DNA of 64,000 bases, from contig JANQNY010000069.1 of assembly GCA_028279345.1 (NCBI GenBank), positions 16,082-80,081 on the forward strand, in the 5' to 3' direction. The first letter of the stretch is position 1. Every line of letters starts with the position of its first letter. The position numbers and the translations under genes are program-made. This stretch comes from Geminicoccaceae bacterium. Its GTDB lineage: Bacteria; Pseudomonadota; Alphaproteobacteria; Geminicoccales; Geminicoccaceae. A model generated the notes under the pieces. The model did no database searches, was not told where the DNA came from, and saw only the letters and a program-made list of their open reading frames with translations. This document shows, piece after piece, positions 34,917-43,275 of this stretch.

Positions 34917-35795
34917 GTGGAAAGCTACAGCACCTCGAACCCTCGCGTCCCCTACCGCATGATGCACGAGCAGCCGGCGTTGCCGCCGCTCAGGGGCAAA
35001 CGCCTGCTCGTGCATGTGGCGGTCAACGTCGAGTTCTGGCCCTTCGACCAGAGCATGCCGCGGGCCATCCTGCCGGCGCCGCACGGCCAGAGCCCGATCC
35101 CCGATGTCGGCAATTTCGCCTGGGTCGAGTACGGCATGCGCAACGGCATGTCGCGGCTACTCCACGTTCTGGGAGAGCGCGGCATCGAGGCGAGCGCGCT
35201 CCTGAACGCCGCCTGCTGCGATGTCTACCCGCAATGTGCCGACGCCATGCTGGCGGCGGGCTGGGAGTTCGTGGGGCATGGCTGGCTGCAGCGCTCGCTG
35301 CAGCGCGAGGCCGACGAAGAGGCCGTCATCGTGCGGAGCCTGGAGCGCTTGCGCTCGTTCTCGGGCCAGCCGGTGCGTGGCTGGCTCGGGCCCGGGCTCG
35401 GTCAGACCTTCGACACGCCCGATCTCTTGAAGAAGCATGGCGTCGACTGGGTTTCCGACTGGTACGTCGACGACGTCCCGTGCTGGCTGGAGACGCAACA
35501 CGGCCGCATGGTCGCGATGCCCTACACGGTCGAGCTCAACGATGTGCCGATCTGGGTCATCGAGAAGCAGAAGTCGGACGAGATGCACCGACGTGTCGAG
35601 GCCACGCTCGAGGTCTATGACCACGAGCTCCAGCACAACCCGCGGGTGCTCACGCTCGCACTACATCCACACGTTATCGGTGTGCCGCACCGCATGGCCT
35701 GGTTCACACGGACGCTCGACCTGCTGCTCGCGCGCGACGATACGCTGTTCGTGACCGGTTCCGAGATCTGCGACTGGTTCATTGCCGCCGCCTGA
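34917..35795 (+). CDS. Polysaccharide deacetylase (NodB-like) family protein
   Basis: The 292-residue protein fits the PuuE/allantoinase-like branch of carbohydrate esterase family 4. Segments are HVAVNVEFWPFDQ, WVEYGMRNGMSRLLHVL, FVGHGWLQRSL and LALHPHVIGVPHRM. Such enzymes hydrolyse amide or acetyl groups in the cytoplasm; the usual metal-binding Asp is replaced by Asn/Glu in the first motif, as in this branch. GTG 34917 was chosen because GAGAGG precedes it and the N-terminus then matches the family; the frame is open to 34803. The TRAP transporter next door may import its substrate. Confidence 0.75.
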   Translation: MESYSTSNPRVPYRMMHEQPALPPLRGKRLLVHVAVNVEFWPFDQSMPRAILPAPHGQSPIPDVGNFAWVEYGMRNGMSRLLHVLGERGIEASALLNAACCDVYPQCADAMLAAGWEFVGHGWLQRSLQREADEEAVIVRSLERLRSFSGQPVRGWLGPGLGQTFDTPDLLKKHGVDWVSDWYVDDVPCWLETQHGRMVAMPYTVELNDVPIWVIEKQKSDEMHRRVEATLEVYDHELQHNPRVLTLALHPHVIGVPHRMAWFTRTLDLLLARDDTLFVTGSEICDWFIAAA

Positions 35796-35811
35796 CCAGC
35801 CGGCCCGGGCT

Positions 35812-37116
35812 TCAGCCGCGCGTCATCAACGAGGGCAAGAACGTCGCGACACCGGGCACAGCAATCAGAATGAGCGTCGCAAGGACCAGCACGAGGAAGA
35901 ACGGGAAGGCGGCCCAGGCCACATAGAGGAGGTCGTGCCGCGTCATCGACTGGAGGATGAAGAGGTTGATGCCGACGGGCGGCGTGATCTGGGACATCTC
36001 GATGACGACGACGAGGTAGATGCCGAACCAGATGAGGTCGATCCCGGCGGCCTCGACCATCGGCATGATCACCGATGCGGTGAGCACGACGATGGAAATG
36101 CCGTCGAGGAAGCAGCCCATGACAACGAAGAGCAAGGTGAGCGCTAGGAGGAGCTGAAACGCGCTGAGGTCGAACGAGCCGACCCATGACGCGAGCTGTC
36201 GTGGGATGCCGGTAAACCCCATCGAGACGGAGAGGAACGCCGCACCGGCGAGGATCAAGGTCACCATGCAGGTGGTCTTGGTGGCGCCGCCGACGCTCTC
36301 CTTGAACGAGGTCCAGTTGAGGGAACCGGATAAGAGCGACAAGACGAGCGCCCCGAGCACCCCGACCGCGGCGGCCTCGGTGGCGGTCGCAAAGCCCGTG
36401 TAGATCGAGCCGATCACCACGATGATCAGCCCGATGATCGGAATGAGCCGCCCGGTCGCCTTGACCCGTTGGAAGAATGGGACGGACGGCTCCGCGGGCG
36501 GCATCCGCCGCGGATGCAGGGCCGACCAGATCGCGATGTAGCTCATGAAGAGGACCACGAGCATCAGGCCGGGCAGGATACCGGCGATGAACAGGCGGCT
36601 GATCGAAACGTCCGCCGCCACGCCGTAGACGATCAGAATGATCGACGGCGGGATGAGGAAGCCGAGGGTCGCCGAGCCCGCGAGCGTGCCCACCACCATG
36701 CGCTCGTCATAGCGGCGCTGCTGAAGTTCGGGGATGGTGATGCGGCCGATCGTTGCCGTCGTCGCCGCCGAAGAACCCGAAACGGCTGCGAAGAGACCGC
36801 ACGAAGCCACGTTGACGTGCAGCAGGCGGCCGGGAAGGGGTGCCAGCCATGGCGCGAGGCCGCGGAACATTTCGGACGCAAGGCGCGTGCGGAAGAGGAT
36901 CTCGCCCATCCAGATGAAGAGCGGCAACGCGGTCAGCGCCCAAGACCAGGACTGGCCCCAAATGGTGGTCGCCATGATCGCGCCCGCGGGCGCGCCGGAG
37001 AACAGGACGATCCCCAGATAGCCGACCGTCATGAGGGTCAGGGCCACCCAGACGCCGGCCGCCAGGAACACGAACAGCGTCGCGATGAGGAAGACGGAGA
37101 CGAATGCCGGGTCCAT
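35812..37116 (-). CDS. TRAP transporter large permease (DctM family)
   Basis: The 434-residue protein has about 12 membrane spans and DctM landmarks: ALPLFIWMGEILFRT, SGSSAATTATIGRITIPEL, LAGSATLGFLIPPSIILIVYG, ASVIMPMVEAAGIDLIWFGI and ITPPVGINLFILQ. With the Q subunit it moves a carboxylate or similar solute across the inner membrane using the sodium or proton gradient. The start codon lies 5 bases after the Q subunit stop. The frame is open upstream, but ATG 37116 (MDPAFVSVF) fits. Confidence 0.93.
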   Translation of the reverse strand: MDPAFVSVFLIATLFVFLAAGVWVALTLMTVGYLGIVLFSGAPAGAIMATTIWGQSWSWALTALPLFIWMGEILFRTRLASEMFRGLAPWLAPLPGRLLHVNVASCGLFAAVSGSSAATTATIGRITIPELQQRRYDERMVVGTLAGSATLGFLIPPSIILIVYGVAADVSISRLFIAGILPGLMLVVLFMSYIAIWSALHPRRMPPAEPSVPFFQRVKATGRLIPIIGLIIVVIGSIYTGFATATEAAAVGVLGALVLSLLSGSLNWTSFKESVGGATKTTCMVTLILAGAAFLSVSMGFTGIPRQLASWVGSFDLSAFQLLLALTLLFVVMGCFLDGISIVVLTASVIMPMVEAAGIDLIWFGIYLVVVIEMSQITPPVGINLFILQSMTRHDLLYVAWAAFPFFLVLVLATLILIAVPGVATFLPSLMTRG

Positions 37117-37121
37117 GCGTC

Positions 37122-37658
37122 CTACCGTGGCTCGTCGGCGATGCTGTCGGTCTTCTGCTGATCGCTCTCGCCGCCGGCGAAGATTGGCTGCCCGCCACGC
37201 AGGACGCGCACCAGGTCTTCGATGATCGCGAGCGCAAACAGGACGACACCGATGGCCATGCCGAGCTGCGGCAGCCAAAGCGGCAACGGGACGAGGCCGG
37301 AGGTGACTTCGCCGCGCCAGAAGTTCTGCCCGACCATCAAGACGGTGTGCCAGGCGAACAGACTGGTGACCGCGGTGGCAACCGCGAGCGCCACGACGAG
37401 CAGTACCCGGGCGACGGCACCGCGCAGCCGCTGGACGAACAACGTGACGCGGATGTGGCTGCCGGCGCGAAACGCGTAGGCGAGACCCAAAAACGAGGTC
37501 GCCGCCAGGCAGAAGCCCGCGAACTCATCGGCCGAAGGCAGCATCCTGTCGAAGAGCCGCGCCACGATCTGCGCGGTGACGATCACCGCAATGGCGACGA
37601 GGAAGACGCCTGCCAGAACCCCCGCGGTGCGGTAGGCGAAGTCGAGGGCCCGCGTCAT
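37122..37658 (-). CDS. TRAP transporter small permease (DctQ family)
   Basis: The 178-residue protein has four membrane spans with the DctQ pattern ADEFAGFCLAATSFLGLAYAFRAGSHIRV. It forms the membrane unit with the large permease. It is placed between the P and M subunits, the usual order. ATG 37658 (MTRALDFAYRT) was chosen over an upstream in-frame start that would overlap the P subunit. Confidence 0.92.
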   Translation of the reverse strand: MTRALDFAYRTAGVLAGVFLVAIAVIVTAQIVARLFDRMLPSADEFAGFCLAATSFLGLAYAFRAGSHIRVTLFVQRLRGAVARVLLVVALAVATAVTSLFAWHTVLMVGQNFWRGEVTSGLVPLPLWLPQLGMAIGVVLFALAIIEDLVRVLRGGQPIFAGGESDQQKTDSIADEPR

Positions 37659-37714
37659 GTCGCGGACCCTCGTCGTCGTCGGAAAGCCCCCATGTCGGCC
37701 GCTGGCCCTGGGGA

Positions 37715-38689
37715 TCAGTTGATGGAGTCTAGGATGCGCTGACCGTCTTCGCCGGTTTGCTCCGCCCATTCCGCAGCCATCGTCTGCCCGATGGCCTCGA
37801 GCTCGGTGCGCAACGCGTCATCGGCCTCGTGGACGGTCATATTCTGGCCCAGCTCCTCGACGGTGCTGGCTGAAACCTCCTGGCTCATCTGCCAACCGCG
37901 CTCTTCCGCCGCCGCTGCAGCCTCAAGGATCGCCGTCTGCTGATCTTCCGGCAGGGCCTGAAAGGCGCGCTCGTTAACGATCACCATGTTCTTCGGCAGC
38001 CACGCATAGAGATCGTAGAAGTGGTTGGTGAAGTCCCAGGCCTTGGTACGCACGCCGGTCGCCGCCGACGTCACCATCGCCTCGACCACGCCCGTGGAGA
38101 AGGCCTGCGGGATCTCGACCGCTTCCACCGTCGTCGGCACCGCACCGAGCAGTTCCGCCATGCGCGACGTGGTCGCGTTGTAGGTGCGGAAGCTGGCGTT
38201 GTTGAGGTCTTCGACGCTCGCGATCTCGTCGTTCGTGTAGAAGCCCTGGCCAGGCCACGGCACGGTGTAGAGCAAGATAATACCGTCATCGGCAAGCCGC
38301 TCCTCCACCATCGGCCGCTGGGTCTCCCACAGCGCCTCTGCGCTGTCGTAGTCCGTCGCGACGAACGGGATGTTGTCGGCGCCGAAGATCGGGTCCTCGT
38401 TGAACAGGTTCGCCATCAGCACCTCGCCGATGGGCACGAGCTGGTTCTGTACCGAACGCTTGATCTCGGGGTGCTTGAAGAGCGATTGCCCGGAATGAAC
38501 CGTGATCTGCAGCTCGCCGTCGGTCGCCTCGGCCACATCTTCGACGAACAAGCGGACGTTCTGGGTGTGGAACTCGGCATCGGGATAGGGCGTCGCCATG
38601 TCCCACGTCGTCTGGGCAAAAGCCGGCAGTGCCAGCGTCCACCCGGCAGCGACCGCAACGGCAACGATCCGAGGGCGTTTGGTCATCAT
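37715..38689 (-). CDS. TRAP transporter substrate-binding protein (DctP family)
   Basis: The 324-residue protein has a signal peptide ending PAFAQ, then DctP features: NVRLFVEDVAEATDGELQITVHSGQSLFKHPEIKRSV, LPFVAT-like NIPFVATDYDSAE and FRTYNATTSRMAELLGAVPT, the segment with the arginine that holds the substrate carboxylate. It captures the solute in the periplasm. GGGAGAGAC precedes two adjacent ATGs (38689 and 38686). The substrate is unknown; nearby CoA-dependent enzymes suggest a carboxylic acid. Confidence 0.93.
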   Translation of the reverse strand: MMTKRPRIVAVAVAAGWTLALPAFAQTTWDMATPYPDAEFHTQNVRLFVEDVAEATDGELQITVHSGQSLFKHPEIKRSVQNQLVPIGEVLMANLFNEDPIFGADNIPFVATDYDSAEALWETQRPMVEERLADDGIILLYTVPWPGQGFYTNDEIASVEDLNNASFRTYNATTSRMAELLGAVPTTVEAVEIPQAFSTGVVEAMVTSAATGVRTKAWDFTNHFYDLYAWLPKNMVIVNERAFQALPEDQQTAILEAAAAAEERGWQMSQEVSASTVEELGQNMTVHEADDALRTELEAIGQTMAAEWAEQTGEDGQRILDSIN

Positions 38690-38731
38690 GTCTCTCCCAA
38701 GTTTCTTAGGTCTTCGGTCACCGCCGGCCGG

Positions 38732-39580
38732 TCAGCAACCCTTGAACTGCGGCTGGCGTTTCTCAGTGAACGCCTGTGTCGCTTCCCGGTAGTCTTCGCT
38801 AGCCATCGCCTTGTCGCAGGCGGCCTCGATGCAGGTCGCGCGTTCGGGAGTCTCCCCTGCGATCAGCGCCTCGAGCACGAGCTTGGTGCCGGCGATCGAC
38901 AAGGGCGCCGACGACGCGAGCGCGCCTGCCCGCTCGAGCGCGGTATTGAGCGCGTCGCCTTCGGCAAGCTCCGTGGCCAGGCCGATCGCCAACGCGTCCG
39001 CCGCACCGTAGACGCGACCCGTGAAGAGCAGCTCCTTGGCGCCCACCAAACCGACCGCGAGGTAGACGAGGCGGGTTTCCTCGACGCCGCAGACGAGGCC
39101 GCGCCGCGCGGCGGGGATCGCGAAGCTTGCTCCTGTGTCGGCAATGCGGAAGTCGCAGGCGACGGCGAGCGCGCAGCCGCCACCGAAGGCAGGCCCGGAG
39201 ATGGCCGCGAACGTCGCCTTCGGGCAACGCGAAATGGATAAGAGCGCCCGTTCGACAGCCTCGGCATAGACGCGCGCATCTTCAGGCGTGCTTCGCACTT
39301 CGCCGAACTCGGTGATGTCGGCACCGGCGCAGAAGGAACAGTTCGCACCCGCCAGGACGATGCTACGCAATTCACGCGCTTCGCCGAGCGCTTCGAAGAG
39401 CTCGGCGAGACGACTCCACATAGCGAGTGTCAGCGCATTGCGCCGCTCCGGGCGGTTGATGGTGACGAGCGCAACGTCAGCGGACGGGCGGCTGACACGC
39501 AACAACGTGGAGAGGTCGGGAGCCGACATCTTTGCGCTGGATGTCCGGCGTTCCTCGGTCAGGCTTACGTCGCTCGTCAT
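38732..39580 (-). CDS. Enoyl-CoA hydratase/isomerase family protein
   Basis: The 282-residue crotonase-fold protein has CSFCAGADITEFGE (first oxyanion segment) and AISGPAFGGGCALAVACDFRIAD. It would hydrate or isomerise an acyl-CoA. ATG 39580 follows a GGGTGG sequence; a second start at 39529 (MSAPDLS) would remove 17 residues and is also possible. It is divergent from the CoA-transferase gene and downstream of nothing on its strand; likely transcribed toward the TRAP genes. Confidence 0.88.
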   Translation of the reverse strand: MTSDVSLTEERRTSSAKMSAPDLSTLLRVSRPSADVALVTINRPERRNALTLAMWSRLAELFEALGEARELRSIVLAGANCSFCAGADITEFGEVRSTPEDARVYAEAVERALLSISRCPKATFAAISGPAFGGGCALAVACDFRIADTGASFAIPAARRGLVCGVEETRLVYLAVGLVGAKELLFTGRVYGAADALAIGLATELAEGDALNTALERAGALASSAPLSIAGTKLVLEALIAGETPERATCIEAACDKAMASEDYREATQAFTEKRQPQFKGC

Positions 39581-39704
39581 CGCCACCCATCTGTGGGGCT
39601 GCACGCCGGAATGCACTTCCAGCATAGTCGGCGGGACAAGTGCAACAGAGGTCTTCGCAAACTGCGCACGCGAGGCCCGGCACACGCTTTTCAGGGGACA
39701 CGCT

Positions 39705-40904
39705 ATGGACGTAAGCGAGCAAGTGCAACCGGCGGCGCTGTCCGGTATCCGCGTGCTCGATCTCACGCGGGTCCGCGCTGGACCGACCTGCTGTCGGATC
39801 TTCGCCGACTACGGCGCCGACGTCATCAAGGTCGAGATGCCCGCGGGCATGGACCCGAACGAGACGATCAGCGGTCCGCGCGACGGTTCGGACATGCAGA
39901 ACCTGCACAGGTCGAAGCGCTCGCTCAGCCTCAATCTCAAGACCGAGAAAGGACGGGCGATCTTCGAGAAGCTCGTGGCAACGGCGGACGTGGTCGTCGA
40001 GAACTACCGGCCCGACGTGAAGTATCGCCTGGGCGTTGACTACGAGACACTCGCCGCCATCAATCCCCGGATCATCCTCGCCTCGATCTCCGGGTTCGGT
40101 CAGGACGGCCCCTACGTGAAGCGGCCAGGGTTCGATCAGATCGCGCAGGGACTTGGCGGGCTGATGGCCGTGACCGGACTGCCCGGCCAGGGCCCGGTCC
40201 GCGCCGGAGCCGCCGTCGCCGACATCGGTGCCGGCGTGTTCGGCGCCGTCGGCGTGCTCACCGCGCTGATCGAGCGGGAGCGCTCCGGGCGCGGCCAATG
40301 GATCCAGACCTCGCTGCTCGAAGCCCAGATCGCGATCATGGACTTCCAGGCCGCCCGCTACCTGGTCGAAGGCGACGTGCCCGACCAGGCCGGCAACGAT
40401 CACCCCGTCGCGACGCCGATGGGTGTCGTCGAGACCGCCGACGGCCATCTCAATCTCGGCGTCGGCGGCGACGGCCAATGGCGCGATCTCTGTAGGGAGC
40501 TTGGCCGACCCGAGCTGGGCGAGGCACCCGAGTTCGCAACCGTGGCCGCACGCCTCCAGAACCGGCCGAAGGTGTGGGAGGCCATTGCGCCCATCTTCCG
40601 CACCGAGACGACCGCACGCTGGCTCGAACGGCTGGAAGCGGCGAGCGTCCCGGCAGGCCCGATCTATCGCATGGACGACGTCTTCGCCGACCCGCAGGTC
40701 CAGCACACAGGCATGGCGCAGGAAGTCGAGCATGCGCGCCGCGGACCCATCCGCCTCGTCGGCACCCCGGTGCGCCTCTCGCGCACGCCGCCGCGCATCT
40801 CCGGCCCCGCCCCGGACATCGGCGACCACACGGACGAGGTTCTGGCGGAGATCGGCATCTCGGAGAGCGAGATCGGAACGCTGCGCGAAGACGGCATCGT
40901 CTGA
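39705..40904 (+). CDS. CaiB/BaiF family CoA transferase
   Basis: The 399-residue protein belongs to class III CoA transferases, which move CoA between carboxylic acids. Landmarks are GIRVLDLTRVRAGP, FADYGADVIKVE, SLNLKTEKGRAIFEKLV, ADVVVENYRPDV, ASISGFGQDGPY and MAVTGLPGQGPVRAG. An AGGGG site precedes the ATG. With the divergent enoyl-CoA hydratase and TRAP transporter it suggests a route that imports an acid, activates it to a CoA ester and degrades it. Confidence 0.93.
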   Translation: MDVSEQVQPAALSGIRVLDLTRVRAGPTCCRIFADYGADVIKVEMPAGMDPNETISGPRDGSDMQNLHRSKRSLSLNLKTEKGRAIFEKLVATADVVVENYRPDVKYRLGVDYETLAAINPRIILASISGFGQDGPYVKRPGFDQIAQGLGGLMAVTGLPGQGPVRAGAAVADIGAGVFGAVGVLTALIERERSGRGQWIQTSLLEAQIAIMDFQAARYLVEGDVPDQAGNDHPVATPMGVVETADGHLNLGVGGDGQWRDLCRELGRPELGEAPEFATVAARLQNRPKVWEAIAPIFRTETTARWLERLEAASVPAGPIYRMDDVFADPQVQHTGMAQEVEHARRGPIRLVGTPVRLSRTPPRISGPAPDIGDHTDEVLAEIGISESEIGTLREDGIV

Positions 40905-40942
40905 CTGGCTTAACGACGTCCTCGGACTGCCGCGTCGCGGGC

Positions 40943-42289
40943 TCAGCGCACGGCATCGAGCTGCAGTGCAAGGACTTCGGCAAGATCGAGCAGCCAGTGC
41001 TCGCTCCACGAAGGTCCCAACAATTGGATGCTCGCGGGCAGCGCGCCATCCGTGGTCCGGACCGGTATCGCCACGGCCGGGCAGCCGGCCAAGTTGGCGA
41101 GCGCGGTGAGATCGGCTTGATCGACGGGCGGCGGCGTGCCGTGGAGGAAGCTGCGGTGCGGCGTGGTCGGCAGAAGAAGGACATCGACCTCGGCGAAGGC
41201 ACGTAGCACCGCGGCCGCCGTCGCTCTGACGGTTGCATAGGCCCGAGCAAGCCTTGGTGCCTCGAGTCGTCGGCCGTAGTCCACAAGCTTGAGGAACGTC
41301 GCGCCGAAGCGGTCCGGCTCGGCCGCGATCTCCTCGCCGAGGGCTGCTGCGACCTCGGCCTCAACGACCAGAAACCCGGCACGCCCGGCCCGCGCGGGGT
41401 GCCACCCCTCGATCGCGATCGGACGGACCCGTGCACCACCCGCGGCGAGAGCGTCGACCGCAAGCGCGAGGGCATCGTCGATAGCGCCCTCCAGCGCGAC
41501 GCCGTCGAGGTTGACGACACCGACCGTGAGAGGGTCCGAGCGCGCTCGTGGCGCGCCAATGCTGCGCAGACTGGGCGGCACCGAGGCTAGGTCTTCGGGG
41601 TCGTAGCCCGACAGGATGTCGTAGGCGAGGCGCAAATCCGGCACCGAACGGCCGATCGGGCCTGCGCTGTCCAGGCTCTCGGCGAGCGGTGCCAGGCCCG
41701 AGCGGCCGATGGCGCCTCGCGTCGGCTTCAGCGCGAACAGACCGCAGTACGATGCCGGAATGCGCACCGAGCCCAACGTGTCGCTGCCGAGGGCCAGCGG
41801 CACGATCCCCGCAGCGACCGCCGCCGCCGAACCGCCGCTCGATCCTCCCGGCGTGTGTCCGTCGGCGAGTGGATTGATCGAGCGGCCGTGATGGGGATTG
41901 TCGGTGACGGCGCCGAGTGCGCCCTCGTCGAGGTTCGTCTTGCCGATGATGACCGCACCCGCTGCGATGAGCCTTGCGACGGCGTGAGCGTCGAGCTCAT
42001 CTGCCGACAGGCTGTCCGCCCGATGGCCACGCGTCGTTACCATCCCCGCTGCGCTGAAATTGTCCTTCACGGCCACGGGAATGCCGTCGAGCGGCCCGAG
42101 CGGGAGGCGACGCGCATCCGCTCTCCGCGCTGCTTGGCGAGCACCTTCGGGGTTCAGCGATACAAAGGCGTTGAGGGCGGCGCTCTCCTGGGCCGAAGCA
42201 AGCGCGGTTTGAGTGAGCGCCGAGGCGGTGGTCTCGCCACGGGCGAGCCCGCGCCGCAGTGCAAGGATATCCGGCTGGCACGCAGCCAT
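40943..42289 (-). CDS. Amidase (amidase signature family, AtzE/GatA-like)
   Basis: The 448-residue protein has the amidase-signature triad Lys-cisSer-Ser: PVAVKDNF (Lys), [14 protein letters not shown] (cis-Ser) and [13 protein letters not shown] (nucleophile), where the usual GSDTGGS is GSDTLGS. It hydrolyses an amide in the cytoplasm. Substrate unknown; allophanate-hydrolase and AtzE-like enzymes are the closest in feel. ATG 42289 is taken; a TTG six bases upstream is also in frame. It is convergent with the CoA transferase. Confidence 0.88.
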   Translation of the reverse strand: MAACQPDILALRRGLARGETTASALTQTALASAQESAALNAFVSLNPEGARQAARRADARRLPLGPLDGIPVAVKDNFSAAGMVTTRGHRADSLSADELDAHAVARLIAAGAVIIGKTNLDEGALGAVTDNPHHGRSINPLADGHTPGGSSGGSAAAVAAGIVPLALGSDTLGSVRIPASYCGLFALKPTRGAIGRSGLAPLAESLDSAGPIGRSVPDLRLAYDILSGYDPEDLASVPPSLRSIGAPRARSDPLTVGVVNLDGVALEGAIDDALALAVDALAAGGARVRPIAIEGWHPARAGRAGFLVVEAEVAAALGEEIAAEPDRFGATFLKLVDYGRRLEAPRLARAYATVRATAAAVLRAFAEVDVLLLPTTPHRSFLHGTPPPVDQADLTALANLAGCPAVAIPVRTTDGALPASIQLLGPSWSEHWLLDLAEVLALQLDAVR

Positions 42290-42385
42290 TCGCAAAGCTC
42301 CCCTACCGCACCCGGTAGCGCCTACCCGGGTTCGGATCGAGCCCCTCCATCAGCCCTGCCGTCTTCGTCCGTCAAGCAGCCGAAC

Positions 42386-42838
42386 TCAGCCGACCGGGTA
42401 GGCCGTCGTGGACTTGATCCGCTGCATGGCGAACCGCGACGTGACGTTCTTGAGCGGCACGGCGGTGATGAGGCGCTGGTAGAAGGCATCGTAGGCTGCG
42501 GCGTCGGCGACGACCACGCGCAGCATGTAGTCGACCTCGCCGGCCAAACGGTAGAAGTCCATGACTTCCGGCATCGCGGTCACCGTCTCGGCGAAGCGCT
42601 CGAGCCATTTCTGCGAATGGTCATGCGCCTCGACGGCGACGAACACCGTGAGCCCGAGACCTATGGCCTCCGGCACGAGCAGCGCCACCCGCCCGACGAT
42701 GACCCCGTTGGCCTCGAGCTTCTTGATCCGGTTCCAGCACGGTGTCGGGGACAGGTTGACCTGCTGCGAGATCTCGGCGACGGAGAGTGTCGCGTCCTCC
42801 TGCAGGAGCGCCAAAATCTTCCGGTCGATCTTGTCCAA
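42386..42838 (-). CDS. Lrp/AsnC family transcriptional regulator
   Basis: The 150-residue product starts LDKIDRKILALLQEDATLSV with the typical Lrp helix-turn-helix (VAEISQQVNLSPTPCWNRIKKLE), then the RAM ligand-binding domain (FYRLAGEVDYMLRVVVADAAAYD). It binds DNA and responds to an amino acid. The TTG at 42838 is chosen because GGGGAAGGGG stands directly upstream and the length fits; the frame is open to 43066. It may control the amidase that follows it on the same strand, 97 bases downstream. Confidence 0.9.
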   Translation of the reverse strand: MDKIDRKILALLQEDATLSVAEISQQVNLSPTPCWNRIKKLEANGVIVGRVALLVPEAIGLGLTVFVAVEAHDHSQKWLERFAETVTAMPEVMDFYRLAGEVDYMLRVVVADAAAYDAFYQRLITAVPLKNVTSRFAMQRIKSTTAYPVG

Positions 42839-43275
42839 GCCCCTTCCCCGCGCGGCCGACGTGACCGCTAACGTCCTACAGGCGGTGATCCCAACGCTCC
42901 GGCTCCGTCGATCGCAACAAGCCCAAGGGCGCACCGAGGCCGTCACGTACCGCCAAGGCCAACGACACGCCAAGTCGGCCTGATGTCCACTCGACCTGAG
43001 CCACCCACCGACCGAACAGACCCGCGCCAACACTGAGACTTCATCGCGTCGGTGCGTTCGAACCAATCAAACGAGCGTCTCGGCCGGCAGGTGGACTCGT
43101 CCACGTTGTTCCTTGCTCCGTCCCACACGGGCGGCCATATTCGACTAAAGCATACTGATTTCGCACGCGGCTTCAGACGGGCTATTCGCCAGGGCACGCC
43201 GCTCGCCTGGCCAGCCATGCTGAACGCCTTCCTGAACAAAACCGTCGGTAGGACGCGAAAGAAAGGGGTCGTGAC

